A stretch of 64,000 nt of DNA from Ursus arctos (GCF_023065955.2 NW_026622963.1:10795001-10859000); one strand, 5' to 3'. Positions 34,506-47,110 are shown, counted from the first letter of the stretch. Numbers and translations are program-made. Notes: generated from the letters alone by a model not told the origin.

Positions 34506-37500
34506 ATTTTTATTCTTCTCCAGGGTCTATGGCTCCCTTCAGGGCCAAGTTTAGAGGAACACAGCCTCCCTGGCCAGTAAGCTAATCCCCGGCCAAGCAC
34601 TTAATGCTGTCAAGGTCCCCACCCTTCTTGGGGGGGATTCTGGGGACAGAGCTGCCTCAGAGGCCCGATGGAGGAAATCTTTCCTGCTGGAACTTCAGGC
34701 TGGTGGAGGGAAATGGGAGAGTAATCATGGTAGGCTCAGCATGGAGGGATGTCCGGGCCAGGGTCTGGCCCTCAAATCCTGCCCCGAAGGTGGGTTTATA
34801 CTCTAGCGCATCTGCTCCCAGGGGAGAGGGCTGGCTGGCTTCCCATCTGGCTCTCCTGGCGGTGGTTCCTGCCCTGCTCCACCTGCTTATAGATTTGTGA
34901 CCTAAATTTGGGGCATAGACAGGAGGGAAGGAGAGCTCAGCCCTCTTGAGGAATCGTGAGCTACGGCCCATTCCCCTCACCCTTCTCCTCCTTCCCTGTC
35001 CACGCCCCCGTCCACGCCCCCGACTCCACTTTCTTGGTTGCCATGACAGCAGGGCACTGGGGACAGAACCAGAGTGTGCCAGCATGTGTGCCCAGGGTGG
35101 GTGGTGCCTCTGTTTCACGCCCAGGTCCTCCTGCAAGCTGGTGTATGGTGGGATGGGGGCTGTGTATTTGGGTGGAGTCCCTTCAGGACCGCAGGCCAGC
35201 GCCCCACACACTTCCCTGACACACGCAGGAGCAGTGAGTGTCTTTACTGACTATGGGGGCCATAGATGTGTTTGTCCCCCCTGCAGCTGGGGGTCTGCCC
35301 TATCACACCCTCAGCAGGCTCATGCAGAAGGCCCTTCACCACCCTCTCATGCTGCTGGCCCCTGCATGAAGCAGGCCAGCTAGGCAGTGCTGTCCCAATT
35401 TACAGATGGGGAAAGGGAGGCCTGCTCATGCCCTGGCTCCTTCATGAGCTCCCCTCGGCAGTAGAGGCATCAGAGGGGCATTTGGAATCTTAGTTTCCTG
35501 GGCTAGCTCTTCTTCGCACCTGAGTAAGGCTGGCAACGTTCACTACAAGGGGAGAATTATCAGCAAAGTGTTTAACTTTGCTTCTCTTTATTCTTTAGTT
35601 CCCAGGGCTGACCTCTGGCTGCAGGAAAGGCCACCAGCCTCTCTAAAGTAGGTCCGGAGCCAGCTTCCTAGCGGGACCAGTAAGACATGCGATGGCATGA
35701 AGTGAGTGCCGGCACGCAGCCACGGGCTTACCAAGGCAGCAGCCCGGCAAGTGTGAGGGGCCAAACTGCCTGGGGATGGGGGGGCCAACATAGTGGGCCT
35801 GAATTTGTTCATGACGCTCTCCGTACTTCAGACATTACCGGTGTTTCTCTTTAGCCATGATGTGTGCAGGGACATGCCTCCCTGCCCCCAGCCTCCAGCA
35901 TGTTCACTAAATGTGAAAATACTCCTGCCAGTTCAAGAGTGGAGAGAGAGCTGGGCACTGGTGGTAGTGAGGTGCGCCCTTCCGCCTACTGCTTGGGCTG
36001 ATGACAGAACTAGCTGGTGAGAAGGAGCCAGCCTCAGGGTCAGCCCTCCATCCACCCCATCCTACCCACCCCATTGCGCGCCCCGGCTCTCTGGCCCCGG
36101 CTTCCTGGGCTGGGATATATGAAGTCTTTGCAAGCTGGCTGGCCAGGGGGCTTCTTTCTTCCAGATGCCTCAGCCCCCTGATTTGGGGAGTTGGCGGGTG
36201 GTCTTCTCCTCCTGCTCTCTTTGTGGCTCGGCTAGAGCTCCCTGACAAGTGAATTCTGGGGGTGTGTGCCTGGGGGAGGGGTGTTTGGGTATGCAGAGGG
36301 AGGTCAAGCAGTCTGTGAGTCACTGGAAATTTCCTGAGGGCACACCGGGCCTCTGTCCCCACTTGTCTGAGGAGCCAGGTATTTATGGCTGGTTTTCGCG
36401 CCCCAGCAGGTGGTGTGAACACACTGCCTGAATGTCTGTGTTTTGGTTTGAGAGTGTGGGGGCTCTCCCATTGTCTGCCTTCCAGATCTCTCCACCTTGG
36501 GCTGTCAGCCTGAGCCTCATGTCACTTACCCCAGGGAGAGGACTCCACCAGAGGGCCCTCCATCTGACCCCAAACCTCTAGGACTGTCACCAGGGTCAGA
36601 CCTCGCTGCTGGTTCCGGCTTTAATAGGGTGAGTCACCTCACCTTTCCGAGCCTCCGTTTTATCATCTGTGAGATGGGCACAGCAGCTCCTCCTGCACAT
36701 GTTGCTGGAGGGACTGAGGGAGGCAGTGCTGTGCCCATCAGCTGCAGGAATGGCCCGTGAGAAGCTGCCTGGGGCTCAGCCTGCTCCCGGCTCAGCCCTG
36801 CTCTGGAACCCATTTCCTGTCATCTCAGGGCACATGTGCTGGCTTCTCTCTTGCCCTCCTGCTGTCATTCACACCTCCACTAATGTCAACCTCATTTCCC
36901 AGGAACAGAAATGCCACAAGCAGATGGGCCCAGAAGGAGCAGATAGGGGCTCAGCCCTGTCCTCGGGACCCCAGGAACCAGGGTACCCCTCACCAACCTG
37001 ACCCCTGGGCTCCTAGAACAGCGTGGGCTGAGAAGGGATAGAGAGGGAGGGCACTGCCCACATACAGACCCCAGTTGCTGCCCCAGCACAGCTGGGAGCC
37101 CTGAATGAGGCCCTGGGTTTTCCGTCTGGACTGATGGACCTTGGAGAATGGAGGGAGACACAGAAGAGTCCTGCTCAGGATACCAAACCCTGACACACAC
37201 AGCCGAGCGATACATCGTGTTTAACCACGAGGCACACGGCACACATCTCCAGCACAACACAGAGATATTTCAACAGCAACCACAAAAATCGGATACACAC
37301 ACGCAGACACCGCTGTTCCTACTAGACTCATGAGCACAACGGCTTGCCTCTAGAGGGCTAAGCGTATTTGAGGCCCGTCCCAGGGCTCTGAATGGATTAT
37401 CTCCGTAATCCTCATGATGCTTTGGAGCAGGTGAAGGGGCTTGCCCAAGTCCTCTACCCAGAGGAGTCTCTATTCCTGAAGATTCTCCCATGTATCACAC

Positions 37501-39494
37501 TCACTCATTTCCCTGTTTGCAGATATCATCCCCCCACCCAGCCCCATACTAGAGGGAGATGAAGTGGGAGGGCAAAAACCTGGGTGTCCTGCCTGGGGGT
37601 GGCACCAGGCTCTCAGGAAGGACATCCCTCCCTTCCAGGTCCCTGCCTAAGATTTTCCCTCAGCCTGCTGCCTCTGGGCCAGCGCTGTGGCTCCTCACGG
37701 GGTGCACACCCTAGACCATGGAGCTTGGGGAGCCCCCTTCAGTACTTCCCCTCCCTGCCCCCTGTGCTATGACTGGCAGGGTGGCACGCCCAAGAACGGC
37801 AGGAAAGACAGTGCAGGCCACACAGCCTGAAGAGGCCCTGAAGAAGCCCCGGGGACCTGAGGCTCCCGGGCTTTCCTCCCTGCATACCCTCTTCCACATG
37901 CCCCCGTGAGCCTCTCACCCCTCTGTGTAACCTGACCACTGCTGACAGTTCCAGCAGTCCTTATCAAGATGTGACCCAGACAAGGGAGGACATAGGGCCC
38001 TTCCTGCCTTTGAGGTTGTCCAACTCCCAGGATCGTGGTTCTCTCCCGAACCCCTGGAAAGCCCTGCTTTCCCACTTGGTCCAGCACAGGCAGCCTTCCT
38101 GCGCCCCATTCTTTCTCAGCTTCCAGCACCATCCAGGGGGCCTGGTCAGGACCACCTGTTACCTGTCCAGGGGTCTAGCTTGCCTTCTCTCCCCTCACCC
38201 TCTGAGTGAAGGAAAGTAAGCCTGAGAGATGGAGGGAGAGACAGAGACAGGAAGGGGTAGACCCTCAAGGGTCAGAGAAGGGCTAATGCTGAATTCTGGG
38301 GGCCATGAGGGGCCCTGGCCTGACCTGACCACTGCATCCCCAAAAGTACACGTCCTGCTCGGGTCTTTGTAGCAGCTGGTGGCCTTATCCCTGCACCATC
38401 TGTATGCGCCCCCCATATACCCGCAGCCATTCAGTTTGGTGCAGTCTTAGAAACCCGACAGACATGTTCCAGCTCCCCCACATATGACCTATGTAATCCT
38501 GGGCAAACGATGTCCCCTCTCGGAGGAAGGGTGTATCCTCAGGACTCCATTGAGCACCCAGTCCCAAGAGCCGCCCTCTGAGAGGCCTCCAGCCCTCTCT
38601 GCCCAGGCCATGTGGCTGCTACTACAGGCACCGGCCCCTGCTGCCCCCTACCCCACTGGGCAGGTGATGGGCAGGCAGGTGCCAAGGGCAGGAAATTCTT
38701 TGGGCAGGAAGAGAGCTCCTGGGAATGCCACACCACAGTGGCTGTCAGAGCGCTTGTCCCAGTTGTCACAACATGACGCTGAACATGGAGCGTGAGAATC
38801 TCCCCACCTCCTCCTGGGACGGAGTCCAGCTGATGTGGGGAGAGGCAGGAGGCCGAGGCTCCAGGCTCCGGCACTGACTTGTGTGGCCTCCGGAAGCTAG
38901 GATGTCTCTCCGTCCATGTGCAAAACAGACCAAGGCTGCACAAGATAAGATAAGGGGTGCAGAAGAGAGGCCCAGCCCAAAGTGTAGCTAATAAGAACTT
39001 TCAGGATTCCCTTCTTTTCTCTGGAAGAAGGAAACCACTTCCAGAACTAAGGTACTAGCAGGGGATAGTTCTAGAGAGCTTTGGCCACCCAAAGCCCAGG
39101 TGACATGCTCAGCCTTGCTCCCTGTGTGGTTTCCAGCAGGGTATGGGTGAACTGGCTGCCTCTTTAGGGCCAGGTTGGGGAAGGGGTGCCTTCTTAGGCC
39201 TGGACTGCCACTGCTTGCCCTGTGTAGCCCTCAGCAGAGCTGAGCACACCAGGGGCGCCCAAGTGCCCAAATCGGGCTGCCTGGTTCCACTTCCCTGAAG
39301 AAAGTATCCCAGAGACCCTCAGCCTGAGAGGCAGTGGGGTGCCAAGTTCTTTATTACTGAGGATCCAAAATGCCAGCATTCCCATCCAGCCCTCCTATCC
39401 CTGCCCATGCCCAGTGAGGCCTCTCTCTGTTGGCAGCTCTATCTCCGGAGCCCTGCCTCCATCTTCCTCCTCTGCTCCCTGGGGGGTGGGGATG

Positions 39495-39496
<2 letters not shown>

Positions 39497-39533
<37 letters not shown>
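39497..39533. repeat. GT microsatellite
   Basis: An uninterrupted GT run of about 37 bp, followed 60 bp later by a poly-C run at 39595-39608. Confidence 0.97.
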
Positions 39534-39534
<1 letters not shown>

Positions 39535-40229
39535 TGCAGCTTGGGGTGGGCCAAGCCCTGGCAGCTGGACACCTTCCCCCTCCTCAGCTTCCCTCCCCCC
39601 CCCCCCCCACTAATGTCCTGGACGCGGGCCTTAATGGAGCGGAAAGAGAGCCTAGCAGAGGGAAGCCTCATTAGGTCTGATCTAATTAGGAGCTCCTGTG
39701 AGATTGGGGGGACTAGGGAGTGCCCTATGCACCAGGAATATTGCACACAAACTCTCCGGGGACCCTCCTCCTAATCTCCCAGGTAGGCATGACGGTCCCC
39801 AGGTGGCATGAATCGAGAGCAGCTCCGAGAGGGTAGGTGACTTGCTCAAGGTCACAAGCAGCGAGTGGCTTCCCTGGGATGTGCGCCATGTGTAGCTGGG
39901 CCCAGCACCCGGTTCTCCACAACATCGGCCTCAGCACATCAGGCCAGGCGGGCCCTCAGAGCTCTTCGGGCTCCTGCAGCACCCTCCGCGCGGGCTTGTC
40001 CGGCGACCGTGTGCACACTGCAGTGAGGGAGAGCTGGGGGGTCCGGCTCTGGCTCTTCCTGTCAGTGGACCGCCTCAGTACAGCCTGACTGCACAGCGGG
40101 CCCGGGGGAGGGGGCGGGGAGCGGGGCCAGCCAGCCTCTCAGGCCCTCTCCACACCCACCCTCCTCCATCTCCCTCTGCAAACAGGCAGGGTGTTGGGGA
40201 GCCCATGCGATGCCTGGCGGCCAGCCGCC

Positions 40230-40470
40230 CCTTTGTTAGTCTTAGCTAACAAGCTGTTTATGGGTGCGACATGACACCTGCTTTCTTTTTTATAACTTCC
40301 ATAATTTATGGGCATATTAGTGGCCAGGCGGCCACCCTGGGTCCCAGCCAGACGGGAAGGGGCGATGCAGCCGGGTGCCTCTGCCGATGTTTACTCTCTC
40401 CCACCATCAATTATTAAGGAGCTAGCCTTCATTTTTGCACATAATTACATGCACCGTGATGGTTCGAACT
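40230..40470. promoter_or_regulatory. Candidate conserved enhancer, homeodomain-motif cluster
   Basis: A 240 bp AT-rich island in GC-rich surroundings with several homeodomain-type sites: ttagctaac, cataatttatggg, catcaattattaagg and cataattacatgc. No repeat family explains it. Enhancer function is inferred from motif density only. Confidence 0.35.
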
Positions 40471-41164
40471 CCCCTGCTCTTAGTCCCTCTGGAGCAGGGC
40501 CCAGCCTGCCCAACAGGGCTGAGCTGGCCCTGGGGTCCAGCTGGCTGGAGGATGCAGCCGGCAAACCCTATACCTGGCAGACAGATTGTGGCAGCCTCAG
40601 TGCCACGCCCCCTCATGGGGCAGCTGGAAACACCTGCGCCAGCGCTGGCCTTCCCAAGGGCCAGCTGTCTGTCCTGACCGGCCCAGGGTCAGGCCCCTGC
40701 ACCTGCCATTCTCTCTGCTCGGACACCATCCCCCACCCTTCATGCAGCTGGTGGCCTCCTGCTTAGTCTCTGGATTTCAGCTCAGCCACCACCACCAGTG
40801 ACCCATCCTGACCCCTGTGTGGGCATCTTCCCACACTCTCCTTGTCTCCCCCTGCATCATGCTACATGAGGTCTTGCATGCTAGACCGTGGGCTCTTTAG
40901 GGCACAGAGAGAGCTGTATCGAATGTTTGTTGGTGAAGGAGTGAATGGATAGGTAGATGGATGGGTGGATCCCCTGCCTCCCTCCCCACCAGTGAGCCCA
41001 CCGAAACACCTGCCCCTTCCTCTCCAGGAAACCTGTCTTGGTTGCTCTCCCCACATACCTCCTTCTCCTTGAGACTCCCCCAGATCCTCCTCGGCTGGGT
41101 TGGAATCCCCCAAAGGGCAGCAAAGCCTGTGTGCTCCATCTCTGCCCCCAACACCAAACAGAGG

Positions 41165-41400
41165 GCAGGTCAGGATGGAGGAGGGCCGATTGTGACAATC
41201 TCAGCTCTGCTGTGTGACCCGGGGAAGTTGCTGGTCATTTCCTCGTTGGCCGTATTGGACATGGAAGGGGGCACGTGGAGGTGATAACCATCCCTACTTT
41301 GCTGGGTGGCGCTGAGGCTTACATGACATGTTTTATAAAAGCACTGAATGCAAGGCCAAGCGTGTCATAGGCGCTCAGACAATCTTCCTTAACCTCAACC
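41165..41400 (+). mobile_element. MIR SINE
   Basis: MIR text with ctgctgtgtgacccggggaa, catttcctcgttggccgtat and tttataaaagcactgaatgc, at high divergence. Confidence 0.5.
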
Positions 41401-41929
41401 ATTGTCTGTCTGGGAAGTGAGTCGATGAGTTGAACTCAATTGTGTTGAATTGAATCCTCTTATTCACACCTTCTCTTGTCCATACTTCCTTGTGTGGCCC
41501 CAGGCTTGGCTCATGGGAGTCCTGCAAATATTTCAGATTGATGAACCAAGACTCTCAGCATCTCAGTCCACACCTAGGAAGGGGGAAGAGGACCAGTCTC
41601 TCCCATGTCACAGAAGAATAGACTGAGGCCAGGGAGGTAATGTGGTGTCCCTAAGGGGGTGGCAGAGTGAGGAACCAAGCCTGGCCTCCCACTGGACTCG
41701 AAGGCCCTGGAAGTTCTCCCTGGAGACCCTGTGCCTCAAAGTCCTCCTGTATAAGAGGAGATAATAATAGAATAGACCCATGGGACTGTCGAGAGGATAA
41801 AATGTGTTGCTTAGAACCACTGAGCCTGCTCGCGGTGAGCCGCGCAGAGTGCGGGGTTCGGGATAGGCCCGCCTCTACCACTTCTCCTTCCTCTCTCTCC
41901 ACAGGGAGCACTCCCTGGAATTGCTGGTC

Positions 41930-42330
41930 ATTCTTACGTGTGTTTTTAGACTTTGCCTGTATACGTAGGTATCCATACACAACTTATAAGGTTGGGGGCT
42001 TGCTTTTAAACCTTATAGAGGTGGTACCATCTTGTACACATCTTTGGTTTTTTTCCTTGACCTTGTGTTTGTAAGATTGCCCACGCTGGTATTCCGAGCA
42101 CCGGTGTGTCCGTCTTCAGGGCTATGTAGTATTCCACAGTATGATTCTGCACCGTTCTGTTCATGGTTTCTCCTAGGGTGGGCATGTAGGGTGTTTCCAG
42201 GTCCTCACTAGAACAAATGTTTTGAACACTTGTGAACATTCCTGTACTTGTCTTCCATGAACGTTCCTCCAAGGGATATATTACAGGGTGCGCATCTTTT
42301 CAACTTTACTTGATAACCGCCAAGTTGCTA
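41930..42330 (-). mobile_element. Old L1-type fragment, antisense
   Basis: Reversed L1-like text with gctatgtagtattccacagt at about 42121, followed by tgtttccaggtcctcac and gaacattcctgtacttgtc. It is strongly diverged and has no frame. Confidence 0.5.
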
Positions 42331-42439
42331 TGCCCTTTCTCACCCTGACCAGCAGCAGGCACTTTGCCTGCATTGTCTCAATGCCCCCAGGCACCCTGGG
42401 AGAAAGAAATTTTTTGCCCATCTCATGCATGGAGTATGT

Positions 42440-42985
42440 ATGAATTAGTTTTCTATGGCTGCATGACAAATCACCCCAAAACTTAGTGGCTTAAAACAAC
42501 AAATGTGTATTATCTTCAGGTTCTGTGCGTCAGGAATCCAGGTGAGGCTCAGCTGGGGGCCTCTGGCTCCAGGTCTCTCACAAGGCTGCAGTCAAGGTGT
42601 TAGCCAGAGTGTCAGTCATCTCAAGGCTCGAACTGGGCAGGGTCTTTGCCCACGTTTGCTCGTGTGGGTATTGGCAGGTCTCAGGGCCTCGCAGGGTGCT
42701 GGTTAGACATCCGTTCCCTTCTGTGTGGGCTTCTCAACAGGGCAGCTAATAATATGGCATCCGTTATGTGTCATAGCGAATAAGCAAGTGATGGAGAGAG
42801 GGCACCCAAGATGAAAGCTAGTCTCTTTGTAACCTAATCTCAGACGGGATAGCCTATCAGATTCTCTTCATTAGAAGTGACTCCATCAGTTCAGCCCACA
42901 CTGAAGGGGAGGGGATTGCATGCAGTAGGGGAGATGCCAGAAGGTAGGGACCATTGGGAGTCATCTTAGGGAGCTGCCTATCACA
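42440..42985 (-). mobile_element. Old LTR-like interspersed repeat, probably MaLR/MER type
   Basis: The left end (gttttctatggctgcatgac, aacttagtggcttaaaacaa) resembles the reversed end of MaLR- or MER-type LTRs, and the right end (gagctgcctatcaca) resembles a reversed LTR start. Divergence is high and the exact family is uncertain. Confidence 0.5.
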
Positions 42986-43110
42986 GGGCAACTGAGGCTC
43001 AGAGAGGGGAAGTGACTTTCCCAGGGTCACACAGCGGTTAGAGATAGAGTCAGAACTGGAACTCAGGACTGCTTGGCTCTAAGACTAGATACCTTCTGAG
43101 CCGCTACCCG
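42985..43110 (-). mobile_element. MIR SINE, antisense
   Basis: Reversed MIR core with aactgaggctcagagagggg, aagtgactttcccagggtca and cacagcggttagagatagag. Confidence 0.75.
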
Positions 43111-44134
43111 CTGCCTTTGACTTAATAACAGGTTCCGACTTAAGTTAATAAACAAGACTGCTGCACAACGGAACTCAAGACAAGCACTTAATGAATGGAT
43201 TCGCTAATAGTGCTGCCTGTTTGCACACATTAGCTCAAGTGCCCCCTGACATGATCCGTGGGGACAGCCGAGCCCAGGCTCTCAGGAGAAGCTGCTTTGC
43301 CAAGCCTGGAGCCCAGATTCCCAAAGAGCCAGGGAGTGGTCCCTTTTTACAAACTGCTGTTTTTATTAGCTTTTTTGGTTTTTGCTCTCGATTTAATCAT
43401 TTGGGTATTTTTGTGGTCTTGGGGGGGGTCGTTTTTGTTTTGAGTGTCATGCACACTTCCTTGTGTTTTAAGGAGAGCTAACTGCAAGGTCAGAAACATC
43501 AGGAGGGACTTTGGGGTGGGCAGGGCTGACGAGCCCCTTCACTGACGCCAGACAAATTTCCTGCTTCTCAGCTCTTAAGGGGGGAAGCAACCCGGCACCC
43601 AACCCAGCAGGGCTGTGTGGCCAGGCTGAGTAAGGGCCAGTCCCCAGGCCTTATCCCCGCAGGGCTCCAGCCTTGGGTCCTCCAGGAGCCTTTTGGTTTC
43701 CCCCAGTTCTCAGTGTGATTCCAAGTAGTGGAGGCTGCTGCCTACATTGCTGCTAGATAAGTGATGTCACGGGTGCTGGAACACCTCCAGTGGAGGCGTG
43801 GGTGACCGAGGCCCCAAGATAAGGGGAAATGGGATTTGAAGACTCAAGTGTCCCTGTCCCCATGCCCTGCCCCCCCTTCTCCGGGGGGAACCCACCAGTC
43901 CTTCCTGATTAGTGGATTTCAGTTGAGTTTAATTTGCACATATCAGCCCCTCTGGAATCAGGGCTCTGGGCTCTCTGCAGAAACTGGAGGAGACACAAGA
44001 TCAATCCCTGCCTTCAGGGTGTTCCTGATTCTCAGAGGACGAAGAACATGGTCGAGGCTTCTCCTAGTGGGAATGCTGAAAGGAACCTTAGAGTCAACAC
44101 CTGTCTTTACAGAGGAGGGGCTGGGGGGCCAGGG

Positions 44135-44360
44135 AACAGAGAACATTTATCAAGCACCTACTGTGTGCCTATATTTATCAAGCACCTACTGTGTGCCAGG
44201 CCCAGCATCAAGTACTGGGTGTGTATTAAATCAGGAGATCCTCACACCATCCACGTGAAATGGGCTCTGCTGATTTCCATCTTCCAAAGAAGGAAACTGA
44301 GGTCCAGAGAGGTACCCAAGGATACAGAGCAGGAGACTGAGGTGCTCAGAGTAGGCTTCT
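44135..44360 (-). mobile_element. MIR/L2-type repeat, antisense, with an internal tandem duplication
   Basis: Text of the agcacctactgtgtgcc type and gaaactgaggtccagagagg marks an old MIR or L2 remnant. A 25 bp stretch within it is present twice, at 44145-44169 and 44173-44197. Confidence 0.65.
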
Positions 44361-45689
44361 GGAAGGAGGGGGCCACACAGAGCCCTGAATTGAAAGGGAA
44401 GAGGGGAAAGGTGGGAGGAAATGGGTTGAGAGTCTGAGAAAGCTGTCAGTGACAAGACATGCCTGAGGTGGGGGGCTGCCAGGGAACAGGATACCCCAAG
44501 GAATTGGTGATGGCTTTCTGCACCACTGCCCTTGGAGCCTTGGCTTCAGCCTTGGCCACAGTGGGTGTCCTTCCATGTTGATCAGCACATCTCCACATGT
44601 GCTATGTGCAGAGGCCCTTTGCGCTGAGCCCCTCTGCCCTTCCCTGGGCTGGCTGCCCCATGCAGGACGTGGAGGCCAGGAGCTGGGGTGCACCCGGATG
44701 AGCGTCTTTTCCCTTGCAGGTTCCTGGGCCTGACCCTCTGTAACATGCCTCACTGGGACCCTGGCATCCCTGAGTCCCTTCCGGCTTGAGGAGGGGCTTC
44801 CGAGGGGGCAAGAAGGTCCTAACCCTGGCCATGGCTCCAGGCCTACCTCCTGGAGGGATTTCTCTGCCAGCCCTTTCAGATGCCCCCTATCTCCCGCCCC
44901 CCTCCACAGCTGCACCAGTGTAGGGCCCTGACCTATGGATTTTCTGCCGCGTCCTAATCCACTTCACTCCAGCCTGAGTCCTTCCGACTTCATTATACCC
45001 GCGGCCTGAGCAACCCCAGCATAGAGGGCTGCCACAGCCAGAGGTGGGTATGGGGCTTCTGCTGCTCCTGGAGGCTACAGTGCCCCCAGTTCCTGGGCTT
45101 CCGCCTTCTAGGAACTCAGGATCTTTGAGGAGCTCCCTCTTGAGGCCTCATCCCATTCACCCCACTATTTAGGGCCACAGAGACACCGCTTCCCCACCCC
45201 TACCAACCTCTCATTGCCTAGCTGGGGCAGCTTTCACCAGGGAGGGACGGCGGCCCCTCAAGGTCACACAGCAAGTTACTAAGAGCGCTCAGAATCAAAT
45301 TTGTGGTATAAATTGGGACATGGGGTCCACTAGCTCCACAGGGACCTCCTGCTGGATCCTGGCTCCAACCTGCTCCCCAACCCAGCTCCATGCCCCAAGC
45401 TGCCTGCCTAGCCCCCACCCACCTCTCCGGCCCCTGGTCTCTGTTTTTCTTGCTAATTAGAGGTCTCAGCAATGACTCCACTGTCCCAGCCATTTTAGAG
45501 CTGTCATTAATTTCAAGTGGCTTCAGAAATAATCATCATCGTAAAACCCCGCGGGCTGCTGGGCTGCAAGCGGGTAGCACCAGCATAGGGCGCGCATACA
45601 GGCAGGCCTGGGTGTGCCACCATTCCTTCCTGGGCCCTGGGGGACCGGCCCCTCTTCCTGCATCCTCAGCCGCCCAGAGTGGGGGGAGC

Positions 45690-45905
45690 ACAGCGCTTGG
45701 GCTGTGACATCAGACACACACTGAGCTTCAAAGTCCAGCTCTGCTTCTTACATAGTGAACTTGGGCAAGATACCAGCCCTCCCCAGAGCCTCAGGTTTTC
45801 AACTGTACAGTAGGGATAGCAATACCAGTCTTGAAGTGAAAAGTATGTGAAGTGTAGCTCAGAGCCTGGCTTACAGTAGATGCTGAGTAAAGGTTCGAGG
45901 GCCCC
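45690..45905 (+). mobile_element. MIR SINE
   Basis: MIR text with gcttgggctgtgacatcaga, tagtgaacttgggcaagata, gagcctcaggttttcaactg and ctggcttacagtagatgctg. Confidence 0.7.
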
Positions 45906-46879
45906 GTCCCCTCCTCCAGAGTCCCCTGGCAGACCCGCTCCAGTTTCTCTGCTTTGCTGTTCCCACTCAGCCACCGCAGGCTGGCTGCTGCTTCTGGCCA
46001 TCAGCTCCTGCTTTATTGGGACTTGCTGAGTTTTCACCCTGAAGACAGGATCTGCTATGTGACCACCCGTGAGGACAGGTAGGTTGAGGCCTGCTTTTGG
46101 GAGCTCCTAGTCTGAGGACAGAGAGAGGAGACTGGGGCCTTGCTTCTAAGGCCATTTTAGTTTGGGGAGGGGAGACAGGAATAGAAGAAAATGGTCTTAG
46201 TTTGGTCGTGAAGCACAGGTGGAAACCAGGCAGAGGGCATACCAAGCAGGTGGACCGGCAAGGACTAAGGCTTCAGAGCGTGGGTGAACATTCTTTGGCT
46301 GTAGCTCCCGCGTATAGTCCTCTGGTTCTGTCAGTTAAGCCTTGGGCCAGGCCATTCCGATGTTTCACATTCTCCATGGGCCTGGGGTCCCTGAGAGGGC
46401 TCTGCTGGGGACCGCCCCACACAGGAGCTGAGAGATGCCTGTTCCGCAGCTCATGCAGAGACATCCGACGGGGTGAGAACCCAGTGACAGGCCTCCCCAC
46501 CCTTTTATGGGGTCTTTGAGTAACAAGGCCAGCAGCCTGCACTCTCACCAGGCCTAGGCTGGATCCTCAAAAAGTCCTTTTCTCCCAGTTCTTCCCCAAC
46601 TCCTCCCCCACCCTATTGTTTCCATTGGTGAAGTAAGATAGGGAGTCATTTCTTTTGGAGAGACAGGCAAGGTGGGATGGCCTGGATACTGTGTATAATG
46701 GAGAAATAAGGCTGCGGGGCAGTTCCTCCCAGACACGGCTCGGCTCTTTGGTCATCCCTGCTGCCTCAAGGTGCGGAGGGATAACTGTGGGCTCAGAAGG
46801 CCCCACCCCCCGAGGCCGACTTCCTAAGCCAGCATCTGGGGTTTGGGGGTGGGGGCAGTGGGCTCTCCCCCATTTCTCC

Positions 46880-47110
46880 TCCGAGATCACTGAGGCTGGG
46901 AGCAGGTGAGTCGGGGGCGGAGATGCCGTGGCCGCGCTCTGCCTGCGTCAGTCGCCGCACCAGGAATAGCCCCCGCCCCCGCCCCCGCCCCCCAGCGGGT
47001 CTGCGCGCCCGCCGGGCGCCTGGCGGAGCCTTTACGCAGGAGCTAGAGAGCGTCTATTCCTGTCGGGCTGGTGGGAGGAGACGGCGCGGGAGGGCGGGAG
47101 CTCACGGGTA
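46880..47110 (+). promoter_or_regulatory. Small CpG-rich patch with consensus donor, candidate alternative promoter
   Basis: About 200 bp has roughly two dozen CpGs, a run of overlapping GC boxes at about 46969-46993 and a CRE/AP-1-like tgcgtcag at 46944-46951. A perfect donor consensus CAG|gtgagt lies at its left edge (exon end 46905), and a weaker gtaact at about 47108. It is 1.7 kb upstream of the main LINGO1 CpG island. It could be a minor promoter or first exon of LINGO1, or an enhancer-type CpG patch. Confidence 0.4.

Larger units (their letters stand above)
31380..39490. other. No gene seen
   Basis: Unique, GC-rich DNA with MIR pieces at 32640 and 34285, a CTCF-type motif with an X-box-like palindrome at 32153-32188, and a short tandem cacgcccccgtc pair at about 35001-35022. 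Confidence 0.5.
43270..46880. other. No gene seen
   Basis: Unique DNA with two MIR-type remnants and a short AT-rich island at 45475-45545. No exon could be supported. Confidence 0.5.
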
